Assembly: GCF_014898055.3 (NCBI RefSeq) | Contig: NW_026555331.1 | Span: forward strand, 109,861,194 to 109,925,193 | Origin: Talpa occidentalis | Taxonomy: Eukaryota > Chordata > Mammalia > Eulipotyphla > Talpidae | Length of the DNA stretch: 64,000 nucleotides | Reading direction: 5' to 3' | Part shown: positions 59,239 through 64,000 of the stretch, piece by piece | How the letters are laid out: each line of letters begins with the position of its first letter | How positions within the stretch are numbered: position 1 is the first letter of the stretch | The notes under the pieces: model-generated | Seen by the model: only the letters and a program-made list of their open reading frames with translations | Told to the model about the DNA's origin: nothing | Database searches by the model: none | Translations under genes and position numbers: made by a program

Positions 59239-59540
59239 AGAGAGAGAGAGAAATTACTAATGTCAGAAGTGAAAATGGGGACCATCACTACAGATATCTT
59301 GTGGACATTAAAATAATAATAACATGCCCACACATTTGATTACCTAGAAAAATCCATCCTTTGAAAGACACAATCTGCCTAAACTCACACAAGAATAGAC
59401 AAATCTTAAGAGGACTGTATCTATTAAATAAATCTAATCAGTAATTAATAAACTTCCAAGTTAAAAAATATGATCATCTATGTAGAAAATTCAAATTGAA
59501 CAATAAAAACCAGAAATCAACTACTACCCACACATAACTC
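57980..59540 (+). mobile_element. L1: Old L1 ORF2 fragment
   Basis: Decayed endonuclease-to-RT start: ATATCAATGAGCTAAATGCA, GTCTACAAGAAACCAACTTC (remnant of the LQETH motif), GAAATCAATACCTGGAAGAT, AAACCTCTGACCAGACTAAG. Many stops; a CA repeat expanded at 59204-59233. Confidence 0.8.
59204..59233. repeat. (AC)n microsatellite
   Basis: About 15 AC units, followed by a short (AG)n at about 59239-59250, inside the old L1. Confidence 0.95.
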
Positions 59541-59888
59541 ACAACAGCTTATCAACGACTTTACTGTTCTTACCCACATATTTTCTTTCCCCTAAGATAG
59601 GGTGATTAGCTACTTACTGACAGAGCAGAGCAAGAGAGGGAAGGGAAAATTGCCCCACCCATCAAGACTGGTGTTGACCCTGTAGGGTGCATATACTGTG
59701 CATAGACTGCAGCGAAATGGGCTTGGAAATCCAGACAGGAGGGAGATCAACCACAATCGTGAACCAGCCCCTGCATATCAATTTTCACCAGTGACTGGAC
59801 TCTACCAGAGCCCTCCTCCACCACAACTAAGGAGTTACAGAACACTTCTCCCTCAGTTACAAGGTAAAAAATCAGTAATGCCAAACAT

Positions 59889-60050
59889 CTAAAATTACAT
59901 AAAACCAGAAAAAGAAACAAATAAAAACTACAGCATCATCTGCCAGTAAAGTAGAAATTCTGCATCCTCTAAGTTACTACTAAAAGGCACTTTTGAGAAA
60001 AAAAAATAGCAAACTGGAAAGAGAAAAAAGTGAACAGATGGAAAAATACA
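59889..60050 (+). repeat. Inverted repeat arm A (162 nt)
   Basis: Segment of the old L1/HAL1-like DNA whose reverse complement occurs at 61391-61550. Only one substitution (59947 region, CCAGTAAAG versus CCAATAAAG) and a 9 versus 7 A-run separate the arms. Confidence 0.95.
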
Positions 60051-60201
60051 AAACATGGCACCTTGAGGCCTCAAGCAAACATGTTACCATAAGGAGAGAA
60101 CACATTTCCAGAATCCAACCACAAAGACATAGAAGATCTTTTCCCCCTATCAGATACAGAGTTCAAAATTACAAGATAAAGTAATTAAAAGAAATGAAAC
60201 A

Positions 60202-60471
60202 ACGGAAAGGGGGCCTCCCCAGTGGCGCAGTGGTTGAGCTCTGAGTTGCGAAGCTGCACGCAGCCCCTGCAGCACTGGTTCGATCCCTGGCCACCAGGCA
60301 AGGGTCCCACATGGCACGCAGACCTCTCCTGCTGCCCGCTGCTCCCCTCAGCAGCGTATTTCGTCAGTCTGTCTGTTCTGCTCCCGCTCTGGTTCTGGTG
60401 AATTCTCTCACCCTCCCGCACTTCTGACAGTACCCAATGTTTGTATAAATAAATAAATAAATCTTAAAAAA
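60202..60471 (+). mobile_element. tRNA-derived SINE, young
   Basis: Head GGGCCTCCCCAGTGGCGCAG at 60211 with about nine bases before it. Tail AAATAAATAAATAAATCTT plus poly(A). TSD AAAAGAAATGAAACA at 60187-60201 and 60472-60486. Confidence 0.94.
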
Positions 60472-60923
60472 AAAAGAAATGAAACACAGGAAAGCTGAAG
60501 AAGAAAACTCAGAGAAACAAATGATATTCTGAAAAGTAAAATTGATGAGCAGAGGATAGAAAATGAAGTTTAAAATAAGAATGTAACAAAGATGCAAGTT
60601 GGAAAAAACAGCAGAGATAAAATATTCAGGAGAGCATTATGGATTCAAAATATACTACATCAAAGATCAAAGCAACAACCTCAAAGATAGTAATTAATTT
60701 AAAAATCTAGGTGGGGGCCTCCCCTGGTGGCTCAGCTGTTGCGCACTGGGCTGCGAAGCTGCCCGCAGCTTCTGCAGTGCCGGTTCGATCCCCGGCCGCA
60801 GGCAAGGGTCCCACATGGCGCACAGACCTCTCCTGTTTCGCCCACTGCTCCCCTCAGCAGTGTATTTCGTCAGTCTGCCTGTTCTGTTCCCCATTCTGGC
60901 TCTGGTGAATTCTCTCACCCTAC

Positions 60924-61653
60924 TGTGGGTCTGCTACTCCTAGGCAGCCTATTCGGCAGCCATTTTGTCAACTAAACAAGGTCAAAGTGGCCTGGCCAGT
61001 TAGGAACAGGAGCCCAACCCTTCAGCCCTTCAAATCAAACAAGAGCACAAAGCTGGATCACACTGGAGAGGTTATGCATCACAAGGTATGTCCGGAATGC
61101 CCGAGGTGGGGGGGGGGGGGACCGATGCATAACACATACTCCTGAGGTATGCATAACACATACTCACAAGGTATGACAGGGAACGCCCGGGGGCCGAGGA
61201 CTGATGTATGACAAGGGACCCCAGAAGCTGATCAGTGGAGGGCCTCATGATAAGATTAGAACCATGGGGGGTGGTATTAGGATGTGTCATCAAGTAGATA
61301 AGAAGTGCCTGGAGGGCAGACTCACAATCCCTAATCTTCTACACCCTTCCCCTTGCTTTAATCTCCTTAATCTCATTACAGCCAATTATGTGTATTTTTC
61401 CATCTGTTCACTTTTTTCTCTTTCCAGTTTGCTATTTTTTTCTCAAAAGTGCCTTTTAGTAGTAACTTAGAGGATGCAGAATTTCTACTTTATTGGCAGA
61501 TGATGCTGTAGTTTTTATTTGTTTCTTTTTCTGGTTTTATGTAATTTTAGGGCCAGGATAAAAGGGCCAGGATCTTGCTCTTCAGCAGCATCCTACATTA
61601 TGTAACCTGCTCCACGACTCTCATTTGTCAGTGTGGTGTTGTAGGACGCAACA
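60924..61653 (+). mobile_element. Solo LTR (730 bp), 6-bp TSD, inside a SINE
   Basis: Begins TGTGGGTCTG and ends GACGCAACA (TG...CA). Flanked by CCCTAC at 60918-60923 and 61654-61659. A CCAAT-like box (61382) and a GATAAAAGGG TATA-like box (about 61557) suggest plus orientation. They are split by the inverted 160-bp block. A G-run at about 61108-61120 and short tandem repeats (GCATAACACATACTC) lie near 61130-61165. No internal viral genes. Confidence 0.88.
61391..61550 (-). repeat. Inverted repeat arm B inside the LTR (160 nt)
   Basis: Reverse complement of 59889-60050, placed between the CCAAT-like and TATA-like boxes of the LTR. Borders are abrupt: homology begins at 61391 and stops at 61550 before GGCCAGGATA. 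Confidence 0.95.
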
Positions 61654-63220
61654 CCCTACCACGCTTCTGACTGTACCCAGTGCTTGTATAAATAAGTAAT
61701 AAATCTTGGGGGGAAAAAATTTTAAAAAAAAATCTAGGTGGATAAATAAAGAGAACTACAAAGAAGAATTATCTAACTCTGTGAGGAAACTAGAAACCAA
61801 TCACAAAAGACAGCAGGAAAAATCTCCAATCTGTGGAGACTTAGCAACAAAATACCTACTGAATGACTACCAGATCAATGACAAAATTAAAAAATACCTC
61901 CAGACATATGAAATTGATGACACCTACCAGAACGTATGAGATGCAGCAAAAGCAGTACTAAAAGAGATGCATACAGCAATCAGACCTACATCAAAAAAGT
62001 AAGAGCTCAAATATTCTTATCTCTCACCTTAAGGACTATAAGATGAGCAAATAAAACCATAGGAGAAGGAGGAGGGAAATAATAAAAAGTAGAGCTTAAA
62101 TATGTGAAACAGAAATAAAAAATGAAGTCCAAAAAACTAATGAAACCAAAAGCTGGTCCTTTAAAAAAAAATAAACAAAACAGACAAGACTCTACTAGAT
62201 TCACAAAGAAAAAAAGGGAGAAAACTCACAAAATCAAAAACAGATAATAACAGATATCTCAGAAATACAGAGGATCATAAGAGATTAGTATGAACATTTA
62301 CATGTCAAAAAGTTGAAAAACTTATATTTGTAATGAACAAATTCTTAGAAAAATAGTACACAAAAAATAAAAAGCATAAAAGCTAATACAAAGGGTATAT
62401 ATGCAATTCTATGTGCACTACAGCACTATTTACTATAGCCAAGTTATGTGCATAGAAAAATCAAAGAAATCTACAAAAAAACTTACTAGAATAATTAAGT
62501 CACTTTGTTAAGATGAAAATTCTATTCAAATTCAAATTCTATTCAATATTCAAAATTAACTGTAACATTTATACAAAAGCAACAAAAAATGGGAAAATAA
62601 AATTTCAAAATAATACTATTTATAATAGTAAAAACACTGCTTAGGGAAAGTTCAACATTGTTAGGAAGTCACACCTTCTGAAATATATGTGTAAACACAA
62701 TGCAAATGCAGTCAAAATCCCAGCAAGATTTTTTTGGAGAAATTGATAAAAGATCTCCAACATTTATACAGAAAAATAATTTTGAAAGGAAAAAAAAAAT
62801 CAGAAAACTACCTTATTTCAAGTCTTATTATAAAGCTACAGTAATCAAGGTTGCATGTATTGGTATAAATACATACAGACAGATAAGGCAGCAACGAAAA
62901 CAGAAGTAAGTCCATATATAATATGATAATATGGTCAGGCAACTTTAAATAAACATGGCAACTTTCAATAAACATGGCAAAGAAGTACATGGGAAGCTTT
63001 TGGCATTTTGGAAGTGTTCAATAATTTGACTCTAGTGGTAGCTATACATTTATTTTTCAAATGTGTAACTCAAAGAACTATACATTCAAAATTGGGGCAT
63101 TTTACTACAAGTAAGTTAAGCCTCAACAAAGCTGATTATACATAACGATAAGCAAGTCACAGTGGAAGATGTGGTAAACATGTGTAACTAAGGATTATCC
63201 TACAAAATATGTAAATTATG

Positions 63221-63435
63221 GTGCTTCCCTAGTGGCCTAGGGGTTAAGTCTCAGGGCTATCACCACGCTGTCTGAGTCTGATCCCTTTCCACTGTTCCCC
63301 TTAGCAGTGTATTTCAATGAATCCACCAGTTCTCCTCCCCAAACTGTCTCTGGTGAATCTTCTCACCTCCCACACCTCTGGCCTATACCTCGGTTCTTCT
63401 ACACAAAAATAAATAAATAAATAAATATTTTTTAA
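63221..63435 (+). mobile_element. tRNA-derived SINE, older
   Basis: Head GTGCTTCCCTAGTGGCCTAG, diverged and internally deleted; tail AAATAAATAAATAAATA. TSD ATGTAAATTATG at 63209-63220 and 63436-63447. Confidence 0.9.
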
Positions 63436-63529
63436 ATGTAAATTATGCCAACAAATCAATTTAAAAAACCACTATCAAATAGGTGACGAAGATTTATAAA
63501 GCTTATTGGTAGAACAACAAAGCCAAGTG

Positions 63530-63900
63530 GCTATTATACACCATGGCCATTAAAAGAGCAAAAATGATACAATATAATAGTTTGAAATCTAATAAGGATA
63601 CAAAGAAAAGTGCCTTCTGCTACACAGCAGTGTAATTGCTATATTTGACTCAGAGACCAATTTAGCAATATCCGATAAAGTTGATCAAGCACATACTCTC
63701 CAGCATAGCAATTCTACTTCTAGATAAATACCCTAGAGAAAATATTGCTTATATACAGTTAGAAAACATATACAAATATATATATTCAACAAGTGTTGAC
63801 AATAAAAAACTGGAAAAATATCAATAAATAGTAATATTTACAAATTAATTTTGGATTTTGTAAAATGGTTAAAATTAAAGAAAAAATCCATAAATACACA
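63530..63900 (+). mobile_element. L1: Old L1 ORF2 3' fragment
   Basis: GGCCATTAAAAGAGCAAAAA, TAGCAATTCTACTTCTAGAT and AAATACCCTAGAGAAAATA match the decayed end of ORF2. Short. Confidence 0.5.
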
Positions 63901-64000
63901 AGGTTCAAAAATATAGGTTGAGGAGAAAGATGTTGAGTGGTAACTTTCATAATGAGGGCATCTGTGTAGATTTACAAAAACATATAAGACATTCCTTGAA

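Larger units (their letters stand above)
60715..61727 (+). mobile_element. tRNA-derived SINE split by a solo LTR
   Basis: SINE head and body at 60715-60923, SINE 3' end at 61654-61727 (CACGCTTCTGACTGTACCCA, then tail). TSD AAAAATCTAGGTGG at 60701-60714 and 61728-61741. The two halves rejoin exactly when the LTR and one CCCTAC are removed. Confidence 0.94.
59570..63130 (+). mobile_element. Old L1/HAL1-like element, interrupted
   Basis: 5' region and ORF1-like DNA (59570-60210, 60487-60714), then after the SINE/LTR block ORF2-like DNA (61742-63130). The latter includes a frame reading KIKKYLQTYEIDDTYQNV and NEATKAG-type RT-start remnants (AATGAAACCAAAAGCTGGTC as AACTAATGAAACC). Multiple stops and gaps; the 62300-63130 part may be a separate insertion. 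Interrupted by SINEs at 60202-60471 and 60715-61727. Confidence 0.65.
54623..64000 (-). other. Intron upstream of exon 5, open at window edge
   Basis: No exon ending in the expected preceding residues was found on the minus strand up to the right edge, so exon 4 and the N-terminal exons should lie beyond 64000. The interval is filled with the old L1/HAL1, SINE and LTR elements listed separately. 56340-57500 is AT-rich with nothing I can name. Confidence 0.6.

Noticed and set aside
1..64000. CRISPR array, bacterial operon, phage or plasmid content
   Set aside because: No spaced direct repeats, no prokaryotic gene layout. Exon-intron structure, SINEs and L1s show vertebrate nuclear DNA.

Overview
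This is mammalian nuclear DNA: AT-rich, intron-dominated and packed with LINE-1 (L1), tRNA-derived SINE, MIR, L2, LTR and DNA-transposon copies. One host gene can be recognised, on the minus strand: the 3' part of DPY19L2 (dpy-19-like C-mannosyltransferase family; sperm head/acrosome). I reconstructed 18 coding exons by eye between 54622 and 8447. Every junction keeps the frame, giving 562 codons plus a stop. If the human 22-exon structure holds, these are exons 5-22, and exons 1-4 lie beyond the right edge. All donors are GT except the first one here (exon 5), which is GC.

Layout. 1-7095: a young, full-length minus-strand L1 just downstream of the gene. It has a 5'UTR with three 135-bp monomers, an intact ORF1, an ORF2 broken at two places, a G-rich 3'UTR and a 3' transduction, all inside a 13-bp target-site duplication (TSD). 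7096-8446: 3' flank/UTR of DPY19L2. 8447-54622: exons and introns, the introns carrying a Tigger transposon, a tiny U2 snRNA-derived insertion, many SINEs, old L1 pieces, a MaLR-like LTR, a solo LTR (41594-42025), a mariner remnant and a second young, 5'-truncated L1 (49455-50608). 54623-64000: an intron still open at the window edge, with old L1/HAL1-like DNA, SINEs and a solo LTR lodged in a SINE. That LTR contains a near-identical inverted copy of a segment 1.5 kb away.

Organism. The abundant SINE has a tRNA-like head, a body of about 250 bp and a (TAAA)n-type tail. It does not look like primate Alu, rodent B1/B2, carnivore, ruminant, cetacean or horse SINEs. With the L1 style this suggests a laurasiatherian; a yinpterochiropteran bat (rhinolophoid-type SINE) is my best guess, made from memory and not verified.

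There is no microbial-type operon, CRISPR array or free-standing tRNA gene. The most unusual items are retrotransposition by-products (poly(A)-only insertion, U2 5'-end insertion, 3' transductions) and the inverted duplication in the LTR. I did not find a clearly new biological system.
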